Assembly: GCA_947491825.1 (NCBI GenBank)
Contig: CANLLM010000010.1
Coordinates: 1 to 38,334, forward strand
Origin: Bacteroidota bacterium
Lineage (GTDB): Bacteria; Bacteroidota; Bacteroidia; UKL13-3
Length of the DNA: 38,334 nt
Reading direction: 5' to 3'
The position numbers and the translations under genes are program-made. The notes beneath the pieces were generated by a model. That model saw only the letters and a list, made by a program, of their open reading frames with translations. It had not been told where the DNA came from and made no database searches. Of the stretch, positions 9,138 through 16,658 are shown piece by piece (position 1 is the stretch's first letter; each line of letters opens with the position of its first letter).

Positions 9138-9161
9138 ATGCCCTTTTATTAGGCAGCTAGC

Positions 9162-9193
9162 AAAAAAAAAGCCCTTCAAGTAGGAAGGGCTTT
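9162..9193 (-). terminator. intrinsic terminator of tRNA-Cys
   Basis: Read on the minus strand, AAAGCCCTTC and GAAGGGCTTT form a 10-bp stem with a 6-nt loop followed by a run of T (A-run 9162-9167 on plus). It starts directly at the 3' end of the tRNA. Confidence 0.88.
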
Positions 9194-9266
9194 GGAGGTA
9201 TTGAGCGGATTCGAACCGCTGTAGCAGCTTTTGCAGAGCTGAGCCTAGCCTCTCGGCCACAATACC
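9193..9266 (-). tRNA. tRNA-Cys (GCA)
   Basis: On the minus strand the acceptor arm GGTATTG (5') pairs with CAATACC (3'), followed by discriminator T and an encoded CCA. The anticodon stem CAGCT/AGCTG encloses loop CTGCAAA with anticodon GCA. The T arm is AGCGG-TTCGAAT-CCGCT. U73 and GCA are the identity elements of tRNA-Cys. The gene stands alone with its own terminator. Confidence 0.95.
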
Positions 9267-9399
9267 ATTTACTGGAGGCAAATATACACAATATTATAAC
9301 TACACAAATTATTAGCTCAAACAATTTATCTAATTTAAGTGTAAATTATGACTATAAAGGAATTACTTTGCATACATTAATTTAAATTCTTATTAAGAA

Positions 9400-9900
9400 A
9401 TGAAAAAAGTACTTTATGTAACATTAGCCACACTTGTATTTTCGTGCGGCCAAAGCAACAACCAAACTGGTTCTCAAACAGATAGCACATCGATAGAACA
9501 ATCTGCGGCTAAATCAGAAAAATTTGGTGACCCAATAACCGCTGATAGTGCAATTACCATAGAAGAAATGAAAACATTAATGGGCGACAAAAAGGAACTT
9601 GTTGTAAAAGTTACTGCTCCTGTTGAAGCTGTTTGCCAGAAAAAAGGCTGCTGGATGGAATTGAAAGCTGCTGACGGAACAAACATGCGTGTTACCTTTA
9701 AAGATTATGGGTTTTTTGTACCAAAAGATTGCAATGGAAAAACAGCAATTGTATTGGGCGTAGCTAAGGTTGAAGAAACATCTATAGCAGATCTTAAAGA
9801 ATATGCAAAGGATGATGGACAAGGCGAGGCGGAAATTACTGCTATTACCGCACCTAAAAAAGAGTTGGTATTTGAAGCGATTGGAGTCATTTTAAAATAA
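9400..9900 (+). CDS. DUF4920 lipoprotein
   Basis: 166 residues. A lipoprotein signal ends at LVFSC (Cys16), then a Ser/Thr/Gln-rich linker to about 38, then a DUF4920-like domain: FGDPIT, VVKVTAPVEAVCQKKGCWMEL (Cys79 and Cys84 in C-x4-C) and VTFKDYGFFVP. The fold resembles OB-like domains of unknown function found in Bacteroidota; the two cysteines near a tryptophan could bind metal or form a disulfide, but this is inference. Predicted to be anchored in the cell envelope. The next gene, also a lipoprotein, starts 11 nt after this stop, so the two are likely co-transcribed. Confidence 0.78.
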   Translation: MKKVLYVTLATLVFSCGQSNNQTGSQTDSTSIEQSAAKSEKFGDPITADSAITIEEMKTLMGDKKELVVKVTAPVEAVCQKKGCWMELKAADGTNMRVTFKDYGFFVPKDCNGKTAIVLGVAKVEETSIADLKEYAKDDGQGEAEITAITAPKKELVFEAIGVILK

Positions 9901-9911
9901 CATTAAGGGGT

Positions 9912-10409
9912 TTGAATTACAAAATTGGAATAACTGCTGTAATGGGTATTTACCTTGGTTTAGTTGCATGCAATCAAAATACAAATCATGACTCAAAAGC
10001 CGGTGTTGATAGCATAAAAATGGAATCTAAATCTTTATTAGATACCTCTGAAGATTGCGCCAAACCAACTAAATATCCAAATCAAGACAAGCCAATGGCT
10101 TTGATGATGAGACAAATGGCTGATGACGCACAAAAAATGAAAGACAAAGTGGAGGCAGGCGAACAAATTGATGCCAATGAGTTTCCATTGATACGTTTTC
10201 ATCTAGTGGAACCAACAGATCCGGATGTATTACAACCGCAGTTTTATGAAAATGCACGTCTATTCCAACAAGCTCACAAAGCGATGATGAGTGTGCCTGC
10301 AAATAAACAAAAAGAAATGTACACTGCTTACATCAATCAGTGTATTAACTGCCATCAAACTTATTGTAGTGGCCCTCTAAAAAGAATCAGAAAATTAGTA
10401 TTGAACTAA
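9912..10409 (+). CDS. lipoprotein with C-terminal c-type haem motif
   Basis: 165 residues. The start is TTG, with AAGGGG a few nt upstream; it gives a proper lipoprotein signal (MNYKIGITAVMGIYLGLVAC, lipid Cys20), whereas the next Met (residue 11) would cut the signal short. The body is helical and Met-rich (MALMMRQMADDAQKMKDKV). The only haem motif, CINCH (Cys144, Cys147, His148), lies near the C-terminus and is followed by CSGPLKRIRKL. A C-terminal CxxCH in a helical protein resembles cytochrome c' or b562-type four-helix bundles. A periplasm-facing electron carrier or sensor is possible; partner unknown. Probably forms an operon with the DUF4920 lipoprotein. Confidence 0.75.
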   Translation: MNYKIGITAVMGIYLGLVACNQNTNHDSKAGVDSIKMESKSLLDTSEDCAKPTKYPNQDKPMALMMRQMADDAQKMKDKVEAGEQIDANEFPLIRFHLVEPTDPDVLQPQFYENARLFQQAHKAMMSVPANKQKEMYTAYINQCINCHQTYCSGPLKRIRKLVLN

Positions 10410-10430
10410 TTACCAATACATCATTAAACA

Positions 10431-10469
10431 AAAATCCCCGCTAACACAATTGATAGCGGGGATTTTTTT
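10431..10469. terminator. bidirectional intrinsic terminator
   Basis: AAAATCCCCGCTA (10431-10443) pairs with TAGCGGGGATTTT (10454-10466) around a 10-nt loop, with T-run to 10469. It lies between the convergent cytochrome gene and pdhB. Confidence 0.9.
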
Positions 10470-10480
10470 ATTTATTGTAA

Positions 10481-11458
10481 TTACCTGTACATTACAGATT
10501 TAACAGCTTTAACCACCTTATCTACACTAGGTAGAAACGCTTGAACAAAAGTTGGGGCATAACCTAATGGAGTATCTTCTGTTGTTACACGTCTAATTGG
10601 CGCATCTAGGTAATCGAATGCATTTTTTTGTACCATGTAGGTAATTTCACTGCTTATGCTAGCCAATGGCCAAGCTTCTTCTACTATTACCAAACGATTG
10701 GTTTTCTTCACCGATTCAACAACCGTATCGTAATCTATAGGGCGAACTGTGCGTAAATCTATCACTTCTACACTAATTCCATCTTTGGCTAACTCTTCTG
10801 CTGCTTGATAAACAACTTTAATAATTTTACCAAAACTTACAATCGTGACGTCTGTACCTTCGTTTTTAATGACTGCTTTGCCAATTGGCAAATAATATTC
10901 TTCTTCAGGCACCTCTCCTTTATCACCATACATCTGCTCGCTTTCCATGAAAATAACCGGATCGTTATCTAATATGGCAGATTTTAATAAACCTTTTGCA
11001 TCATATGGATTTGAAGGAACAACAACTTTTAAACCCGGACAGTTTGCATACCAATTTTCAAAGGCTTGAGAGTGTTGCGCACCCAATTGACCAGCAGATC
11101 CTGTTGGACCACGAAATACCATTGGAATATTAAATTGCCCTCCGCTCATTTGATAAATTTTAGCAGCTGCGTTAATCACTTGGTCAATTGCTACCAAACT
11201 AAAATTAAAAGTCATGAACTCAACAATTGGACGCAGGCCATTCATTGCAGCACCAACACCAATACCTGCAAAACCTAATTCTGCGATTGGAGTATCTATA
11301 ATTCTTTTGGCTCCAAATTCATCAAGCATACCTTGACTTACTTTATAGGCACCATTGTACTCTGCTACTTCTTCACCCAGTAAAAAAATATTAGGGTCTT
11401 TGCGCATTTCTTCGCTCAAAGCTTCGCGCAAAGCTTCTCTAAATTGAATTGATCTCAT
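10481..11458 (-). CDS. pdhB: pyruvate dehydrogenase E1 component, beta subunit
   Basis: 325 residues, usual length for E1-beta. Visible family features: the N-terminal REALREALSEEM, LLGEEVAEYNGAYKVSQG, DTPIAELGFAGIGVGAAM, RGPTGSAGQLGAQHSQ (the active-site region at the alpha-beta interface) and the C-terminal transketolase domain with VIDLRTVRPID. It is the half of the thiamine diphosphate-dependent E1 that, with E1-alpha, decarboxylates pyruvate and passes the acetyl group to lipoyl-E2. No E1-alpha gene is adjacent, so the subunits are split on this chromosome; an E2 gene lies 14 kb away at 25828. 2-oxoisovalerate E1-beta is the main alternative, but the sequence fits pyruvate better. Confidence 0.88.
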   Translation of the reverse strand: MRSIQFREALREALSEEMRKDPNIFLLGEEVAEYNGAYKVSQGMLDEFGAKRIIDTPIAELGFAGIGVGAAMNGLRPIVEFMTFNFSLVAIDQVINAAAKIYQMSGGQFNIPMVFRGPTGSAGQLGAQHSQAFENWYANCPGLKVVVPSNPYDAKGLLKSAILDNDPVIFMESEQMYGDKGEVPEEEYYLPIGKAVIKNEGTDVTIVSFGKIIKVVYQAAEELAKDGISVEVIDLRTVRPIDYDTVVESVKKTNRLVIVEEAWPLASISSEITYMVQKNAFDYLDAPIRRVTTEDTPLGYAPTFVQAFLPSVDKVVKAVKSVMYR

Positions 11459-11474
11459 TGCGTTTTATTTACTG

Positions 11475-11504
11475 CAAAAATATAAGGTTTATTAAGCTTT
11501 CAAA
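11475..11504 (-). promoter_or_regulatory. promoter of pdhB (TTTG-N18-TATTTTTG)
   Basis: On the minus strand TTTG (11504-11501) is followed 18 nt later by TATTTTTG (11482-11475), matching the -33/-7 pair of Bacteroidota promoters. The -7 element ends 16 nt before the pdhB start. Confidence 0.6.
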
Positions 11505-11619
11505 ACGTTTAAATTTTATAATAGCTGTTTATTTACTTTGTTTAAATTGAGTATATAAACAGTTGATTACTTGACCAAAAGCAGTTAATATTGATATGCT
11601 ATCCTTCACTTATTAATGC

Positions 11620-12280
11620 TTAATAGATGGTTTTACCTCGAGTTGGTTTCATATTATCGACAAGGATATTGGAATTTCCATCAATGAACAGAGCGTTCTT
11701 AATGTCGAAAGTCCAGGCTGATTAGGCTTGGCATTCAAGGCTACTATACCTGTCTTATTTACAAAACTTATGGTTTGCTCAGATGGGATTTCTACACAAA
11801 CATTTTACATATTAAGTTGCAGATTAAACCCATTATGTTTTGAAAGGCTAATAATTACGTTTTGTCCAGCGGGTGAATATTCGATAATGTTCAGCGATAA
11901 TTATTAATAACATTTTGAAGCATAACTTATCTGCAATAACAATGTAGCCATTATTAAGCGTAGGCATTAAGTCAAACTGTTGATGTTGTAATTCATTTTT
12001 TTAGAATAACTTAACCCGCCATTAATTAACTCTGCAAGGTCAGCCTTTTGCTTGATTGGCGTAATATTTTTCAGCATAAACCTTAAGCCACCAAAATAGG
12101 TTTTCATTGAGTAAAAGCGCCTTTTTAGAAAGTTGATTGACAATTTGAATATAATTCCTTTTATCACCACCTTCAAGTTTTTCCAAATGATTGGCTAATA
12201 GGTCGGAAAACCCGATGAATAGGTAAATGGTGGGTTAATACTGATAACAATTGTATTTCTATTGTAGCTATCGGAAATAT
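11620..12280 (-). pseudogene. decayed sensor histidine kinase (HisKA and ATPase region)
   Basis: No single frame is open, but joined minus-strand frames read as a histidine kinase. In order: INPPFTYSSGF (H-box region, His lost), then in another frame FSDLLANHLEKLEGG with NYIQIVNQLSKKALLLNENLFWW (12210 to 12043, ending TGA), then ADLAELINGGLSYSKK, then GYIVIADKLCFKMLL (N-box region), IEYSPAGQNVIISLSKHNGF, a stop, VEIPSEQTISFVNKTGI, GLSTLRTLCSLMEI (G2-like), and KPTRGKTIY then TAA. This is the order of HisKA, linker, N-box, G1, G2 and the final strand of HATPase_c. At least four frame changes, internal stops and loss of His and Asn show it is dead. It sits directly after a LytTR regulator gene, whose former partner it may have been. 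The N-terminal sensor part is gone. Confidence 0.72.
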
Positions 12281-13048
12281 TTATAGCGTAGACGTTAGCT
12301 TAAATTTATTTTTAATCATTGAAAAATAGTTACGACTAACCTCAAATGGTTGATCTACTCCATTTAAATACAAAACACCAGTATCATAGTTGCCACGCTC
12401 TATTTTAAGCACATTGTGTAGGTTAACAATTGTTGACCTGTGCACGCGAAAAAAGTCATCATTTGGTAACTTATCTTCCCACAGTTTGATTAAACCGTAG
12501 GTGGTGAAAGATTTACCATCATTTAGTGCCACGTATGTATAGTTTCCTTTGGCTTCGATATAGTTGATATCCTTTATTTTGATGAATTTCAACTCATTAT
12601 CAATATTCATTAAAACCATATTATCAATACCAAATTTAGAAGAATGTTTTGCAAGTTTTTCTTCGAAATCTTTTTTGTCAGCATTTCCAAATACACCTAA
12701 GCGGCTAATGGCTTTCTTTATTCTATCTCGGCTAATTGGCTTAACAACATAGTCTATTGTATTGTATTCAAATGCCTTCACTGCAAAATCAGGATACGCA
12801 GAAATAAATAAAATCTTAGTTTGGGGATCAAGCAATTTCAATAAATCTAGAGCATTGGTACCCTTCAAATCAATATCCATAAATATCAAATCAACATTCG
12901 GATTATCATTAATTAAAGTCTTCGCCTCCTTTATGTTAGAGGCCTCACCCAATAGCCCGATATAAGGGAAATCTTTTAAAAACTCCTTTAAAAGTGTTAC
13001 CGATGAAGTATCGTCTTCAATAATTAAGGCATGAACAGTAGTTACCAT
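12281..13048 (-). CDS. LytTR-family response regulator
   Basis: 255 residues. Receiver domain 5-120 with acidic pair E11/D12-D13, phospho-acceptor Asp58 in LIFMDIDLKG, and KPIS motif (VVKPIS). The LytTR DNA-binding domain lies at about 150-250 (FIKIKDINYIEAKGNYT, FFRVHRSTIVNLHNV, FEVSRNYF). It is a transcription regulator controlled by phosphorylation. A related gene lies at 14097 on the same strand (about 240 aa, same layout). It is followed directly by the histidine kinase pseudogene, so its cognate kinase may have been lost. No other kinase is in the window. Confidence 0.92.
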   Translation of the reverse strand: MVTTVHALIIEDDTSSVTLLKEFLKDFPYIGLLGEASNIKEAKTLINDNPNVDLIFMDIDLKGTNALDLLKLLDPQTKILFISAYPDFAVKAFEYNTIDYVVKPISRDRIKKAISRLGVFGNADKKDFEEKLAKHSSKFGIDNMVLMNIDNELKFIKIKDINYIEAKGNYTYVALNDGKSFTTYGLIKLWEDKLPNDDFFRVHRSTIVNLHNVLKIERGNYDTGVLYLNGVDQPFEVSRNYFSMIKNKFKLTSTL

Positions 13049-13166
13049 ATGCTATAACTTTAATAGTTCGTGAAGGAAATGATATTTTCTATACAATCAA
13101 AAGAAAAGAAAGAAGTATACTAAAATAAACAAACATTTATTGCAAATAAATAACACTTTATTCCCT

Positions 13167-13174
13167 TAAGTTTG
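13167..13174 (+). promoter_or_regulatory. Bacteroidota-type -7 element (TAAGTTTG)
   Basis: TAAGTTTG ends 19 nt before the methyltransferase start. ATTG at 13139-13142 could act as a weak -33, but the spacing (24 nt) is long. Confidence 0.45.
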
Positions 13175-13193
13175 CGGTTTATATTTTAAACAA

Positions 13194-14072
13194 ATGAACC
13201 TGTTTACTGCAGAAAATTGGAAAGATTATGAGTTGCTCGATTGTGGTGACCTAGAGAAATTAGAGCGCTTTGGCAATATTGTTTTGCGCAGACCCGAGCC
13301 GCAGGCCCTATGGCAGAAACAATACAGTGAACAGGAATGGAACAAACTTGCAGATGTTAAATTTATACAAAAGGGAAGCCATGCAGGAGAATGGAAGAAA
13401 AATAAACCTATTGCAGATAAGTGGAAGATTGGGTACAATTACGGTGATTTGTCCATCAAGTTTAACTTGTCATTAACATCATTTAAGCATGTTGGTATTT
13501 TCCCGGAACAAGCTTTAAACTGGGACTTTATTTTTAACACTGTAAAAAAACTTGAAGTTGAGCAGCCACGTATACTAAACTTATTTGCGTATACTGGTGG
13601 GGCATCTTTGGCAGCAAAAGCAGCAGGCGGTGATGTAACTCACGTTGACAGTATAAAACAAGTAATCAATTGGAGTCGTGAAAATATGGAATCATCCAAC
13701 CTAAAAGACATACGTTGGGTGGTTGAAGATGCATTAAAATTTGTAAAACGAGAAGTAAAACGGGGAAAGAAATACAATGGTATTATTTTAGACCCACCGG
13801 CTTATGGCATAGGTACTAATGGCGAACGTTGGAAACTAGAAGATTCTATTAATGAAATTTTAGCCGATATATCAAACCTATTAGATGAAAAACATTTTTT
13901 AGTGCTTAATGTATATTCTTTAGGATTAAGTCCATTGATATTAGAAAACTTGATACAGACGAACTTCAGGAATGTTGAAAATTTAGACTTGGGAGAGGTA
14001 TACTTAAACGCCCAAAGCGGAATTAAATTACCCCTTGGTATCTTAGCCCGATTTAATAACATTAACCCATAA
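13194..14072 (+). CDS. class I SAM-dependent methyltransferase (RlmI/PF10672-like)
   Basis: 292 residues. N-terminal region (YELLDCGDLEKLERFGNIVLRRPEPQ) is typical of the RlmI/RlmK-like family in Bacteroidota. The Rossmann methyltransferase core has motif I LNLFAYTGGAS (128-138), acidic end of strand 2 (HVDS, 150-153), motif IV DPPAYG (200-205) and a final strand GVYLNA/IKLPLG. The DPP(A/K/S)xG motif is that of RNA or amino-modifying methyltransferases; 23S rRNA cytosine methylation is the most likely target, not proven. It lies between the two LytTR regulators but on the opposite strand, and shares a terminator with the second. Confidence 0.78.
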   Translation: MNLFTAENWKDYELLDCGDLEKLERFGNIVLRRPEPQALWQKQYSEQEWNKLADVKFIQKGSHAGEWKKNKPIADKWKIGYNYGDLSIKFNLSLTSFKHVGIFPEQALNWDFIFNTVKKLEVEQPRILNLFAYTGGASLAAKAAGGDVTHVDSIKQVINWSRENMESSNLKDIRWVVEDALKFVKREVKRGKKYNGIILDPPAYGIGTNGERWKLEDSINEILADISNLLDEKHFLVLNVYSLGLSPLILENLIQTNFRNVENLDLGEVYLNAQSGIKLPLGILARFNNINP

Positions 14073-14098
14073 AAAAATCCTGTGATTACAGGATTTTT
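14073..14098. terminator. bidirectional terminator overlapping the LytTR stop codon
   Basis: AAAAATCCTGT (14073-14083) pairs with ACAGGATTTTT (14088-14098) around GATT. It begins right after the methyltransferase stop and overlaps the last codon of the minus-strand LytTR gene (TAA at 14099-14097). Confidence 0.85.
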
Positions 14099-14834
14099 AC
14101 ATTTTATACTTTTTCTTAATCTGAAAAAAGTAGTTTCTGCTAATCTCAAAAGGCTTGATAATCCCTTTTAAATGCAGCCTTCCTGTGTCGTTTGCCCACT
14201 TTTCTATTTTAGCAACATTGCGAATATTTACGATAGTTGAACGGTGAATTTGAATAAATAGATCTTCAGGTAAGGAAGTGAGCCAATTTTTAATAGAGTT
14301 ATAGGTTACACTCAATTTACCATCAGCTAAGTTAACTTTAGTGTAATTTCCGTATGCCTCTATGTAATTTATATCCTTAACACGCACAAAACTCATCTTA
14401 TTATCAAAACTTAATAAAATAATGTGTTCTGAGGTAAACTTAGAATTAAAATCGTCTTTAAAATAAGAATCATCCCACCTATTGGTTACTTTCTCTATTG
14501 CCTTTCTTAGTCGTTCTATACTTATTGGTTTAAGCAAATAATCAACCGCATTTAACTCAAAAGCATTTATCGCAAAATCTGTGTTTGAAGCAATAAAAAC
14601 GACCATTGGCTGATAGCCTACACTATTCATTAAATCTAGAGTTGATAATCCATTTAAGTCAATATCCAAAAACAAAAGGTCTGGCCTTTCTTTACCAATA
14701 ATGTTTCTAGCCTCCTCAAAATCTGCAGCCTCCCCAACTAATTGAATTTTATCAAACGTGCTTAATAGTTTTTTGAGAACGATGCGCATATTGTCGGCAT
14801 CATCAAGAATTACTGCTTTAATTTTATCTTTCAT
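14097..14834 (-). CDS. LytTR-family response regulator (paralogue of the 12281 gene)
   Basis: 245 residues with a receiver (5-120; D11/D12, Asp57 in LLFLDIDLNG, LLKPIS) and a LytTR DNA-binding domain (145-242; FVRVKDINYIEAYGNYT, LFIQIHRSTIVNIRNV, FEISRNYF). It is a transcription regulator. The two copies share long stretches (VKDINYIEA-GNYT, HRSTIVN-RNV, GIIKPFEISRNYF-type end), so they are recent-to-moderate paralogues. Both are on the minus strand with an unrelated methyltransferase between them. No intact histidine kinase lies nearby. Confidence 0.92.
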   Translation of the reverse strand: MKDKIKAVILDDADNMRIVLKKLLSTFDKIQLVGEAADFEEARNIIGKERPDLLFLDIDLNGLSTLDLMNSVGYQPMVVFIASNTDFAINAFELNAVDYLLKPISIERLRKAIEKVTNRWDDSYFKDDFNSKFTSEHIILLSFDNKMSFVRVKDINYIEAYGNYTKVNLADGKLSVTYNSIKNWLTSLPEDLFIQIHRSTIVNIRNVAKIEKWANDTGRLHLKGIIKPFEISRNYFFQIKKKYKM

Positions 14835-14950
14835 TTAAAATGTTTATTGGTTAAGTGGGGTTGATAAACATCTAATATCAATTACAAGAATTGTTTACTT
14901 TTTATAAGCTAAGTAATTCTTAGTATCTGCAATATATCACTATTATAAAT

Positions 14951-14985
14951 AAAAAACCTGCAGGTTTTAACCTGCAGGTTTTTTT
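14951..14985 (-). terminator. intrinsic terminator of lysS
   Basis: AACCTGCAGG (14955-14964) and CCTGCAGGTT (14971-14980) form a strong stem, with T-run on the minus strand (A-run 14951-14956). It lies 29 nt after the lysS stop. Confidence 0.88.
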
Positions 14986-15013
14986 AAAACATAAGAATAG
15001 TTATAAATTTGGT

Positions 15014-16555
15014 TTATTGTTCAATCTCATTGCTGCCCTCATTCCTTTCAGGGCGTAATTGAGGGAAGAACAACACATCTTGAATAGATAGATTGTTTGT
15101 CATAGTCATTACCAATCTGTCGATACCAATCCCAATACCTGCGGTTGGTGGCATGCCATATTCCAAAGCACGTAAAAAATCGTGATCAATAAACATGGCC
15201 TCGTGATCGCCTCTCTCCATTAAAGCAACTTGCTCTTCAAAGCGCTCACGTTGATCGATAGGATCATTTAACTCAGAATACGCATTAGCAAGTTCTTTGC
15301 CGTTTACCATTAACTCAAAACGCTCAACTAATCCAGCTTTGGTTCTGTGCTTTTTTGTAAGTGGGCTCATTTCAACCGGATAGTCAGTAATAAAGGTAGG
15401 TTGAATGTAATTGCCTTCACATTTTGCACCAAAAATTTCATCAATTAATTTACCCTTTCCCACATTGGGATCAACCTCTATTTGTAATTGCTTACAAGCT
15501 ACTCTTAACTGGGCCTCATCCATACCACTGATGTCAATTCCTGTAAATTCATTAATAGAATCGAACATGGTAACACGTTTAAACGGACGTTTGAAATCAA
15601 TTAATTTATCGCCCACTTGTACTTCTGTTTTACCATGAAGTTGCATGGCAATTTTTTCAATTAATTCCTCTGTTAAATCCATCATCCAATTGTAGTCTTT
15701 ATAGGCTACGTATAATTCCAGTACTGTAAATTCAGGATTATGAGTTCTGTCCATTCCTTCGTTACGGAAATTGCGAGAGAACTCATAAACACCATCAAAT
15801 CCACCAACAATTAGTCGTTTTAAATACAACTCATTTGCTATACGCAAATACATAGGTATGTCTAACGAGTTATGGTGGGTTACAAACGGGCGCGCTGCCG
15901 CACCTCCTGGTATGGCTTGAAGCACTGGGGTATCAACCTCTAAGTATCCTTTTTCGTTATAAAAATCTCGGATGGTATTAACCAGTTGAGTGCGTTTAAC
16001 AAAAGTATCTTTTACAGCAGGATTAATAATTAAATCGACATAGCGTTGACGGTAGCGAAACTCAGGATCGGTTACGGCATCAAATACTTCACCATCTTTT
16101 TCTTTTACAATTGGAAGCGGTTTAAGTGCCTTAGCTAATAATGTAAACTCTTGAGCGTGTATGGTGGTTTCGCCTGTTTTGGTAGTAAATACATAGCCTT
16201 TAATACCAATGATATCACCTATATCAATCAACTTTTTAAATACAATAGCATAAAGCGATTTGTCTTCGCCAGGACAAATATCATCGCCTCTTAAATAAAC
16301 TTGAATTTTAGTTGTCGCATCTTGTATCACTATAAAACAAGCCTTGCCCATATCTCTCACACTCATCAAACGACCCGCAATACTTACATTTTTATATTCT
16401 ATCTTTAGATTTTCGTAGTTTTCTAATATCTCTTTGGCCGAAACATTAACATCAAAAAGTTCGGCTGGATAAGGGTTGATTCCCATTTTCTCAAGCTCTA
16501 CCAATTTGTTTCTACGTAGAATCTCTTGTTCGCTTAAATGCTGTATATGACTCAT
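15014..16555 (-). CDS. lysS: lysyl-tRNA synthetase, class II
   Basis: 513 residues, slightly longer than the ~500 typical of bacterial LysRS-II. N-terminal OB-fold anticodon-binding domain (about 55-150; IAGRLMSVRDMGKACFIVIQD), then the class II catalytic core: FRNEGMDRTHNPEFT (motif 2, 263-277) and GIGIGIDRLVM (motif 3, 473-483). Charges tRNA-Lys with lysine in the cytoplasm. The Thr-Lys-rich linker and core are unbroken, so the protein should be active. It is divergent from rlmN, with an 103-bp shared spacer and its own terminator at 14951-14985. Confidence 0.97.
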   Translation of the reverse strand: MSHIQHLSEQEILRRNKLVELEKMGINPYPAELFDVNVSAKEILENYENLKIEYKNVSIAGRLMSVRDMGKACFIVIQDATTKIQVYLRGDDICPGEDKSLYAIVFKKLIDIGDIIGIKGYVFTTKTGETTIHAQEFTLLAKALKPLPIVKEKDGEVFDAVTDPEFRYRQRYVDLIINPAVKDTFVKRTQLVNTIRDFYNEKGYLEVDTPVLQAIPGGAAARPFVTHHNSLDIPMYLRIANELYLKRLIVGGFDGVYEFSRNFRNEGMDRTHNPEFTVLELYVAYKDYNWMMDLTEELIEKIAMQLHGKTEVQVGDKLIDFKRPFKRVTMFDSINEFTGIDISGMDEAQLRVACKQLQIEVDPNVGKGKLIDEIFGAKCEGNYIQPTFITDYPVEMSPLTKKHRTKAGLVERFELMVNGKELANAYSELNDPIDQRERFEEQVALMERGDHEAMFIDHDFLRALEYGMPPTAGIGIGIDRLVMTMTNNLSIQDVLFFPQLRPERNEGSNEIEQ

Positions 16556-16584
16556 GTGATTTGGAGCAATAATTTAGTAAGTCG

Positions 16585-16592
16585 CAAAAATA
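16585..16592 (-). promoter_or_regulatory. -7 element of lysS (TATTTTTG)
   Basis: TATTTTTG on the minus strand matches TAnnTTTG and ends 29 nt before the lysS start. No -33 TTTG is found at good spacing. Confidence 0.42.
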
Positions 16593-16645
16593 ATAAAAGC
16601 AACGGCATTAATGCATGCGAACATTAATAATCTTAATTTATGGTT

Positions 16646-16653
16646 TATCTTTG
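16646..16653 (+). promoter_or_regulatory. -7 element of rlmN (TATCTTTG), sets the start
   Basis: TATCTTTG ends 5 nt before the ATG at 16659. A transcript starting a few nt downstream would begin at or next to that ATG, so the upstream ATG at 16611 cannot be used from this promoter. Confidence 0.5.
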
Positions 16654-16658
16654 TAACG

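Noticed and set aside
11525-11562. CTGTTTAT / ATAAACAG inverted repeat upstream of pdhB
   Set aside because: The loop is 22 nt and AT-rich; not strong enough without a second copy elsewhere.
11967-12176. 69-residue minus-strand frame
   Set aside because: It is one frame of the decayed histidine kinase; the family signal continues in other frames on both sides.
16611-16658. Longer RlmN N-terminus from ATG 16611
   Set aside because: It would contain the -7 element at 16646-16653 and is not like the usual RlmN N-terminus.
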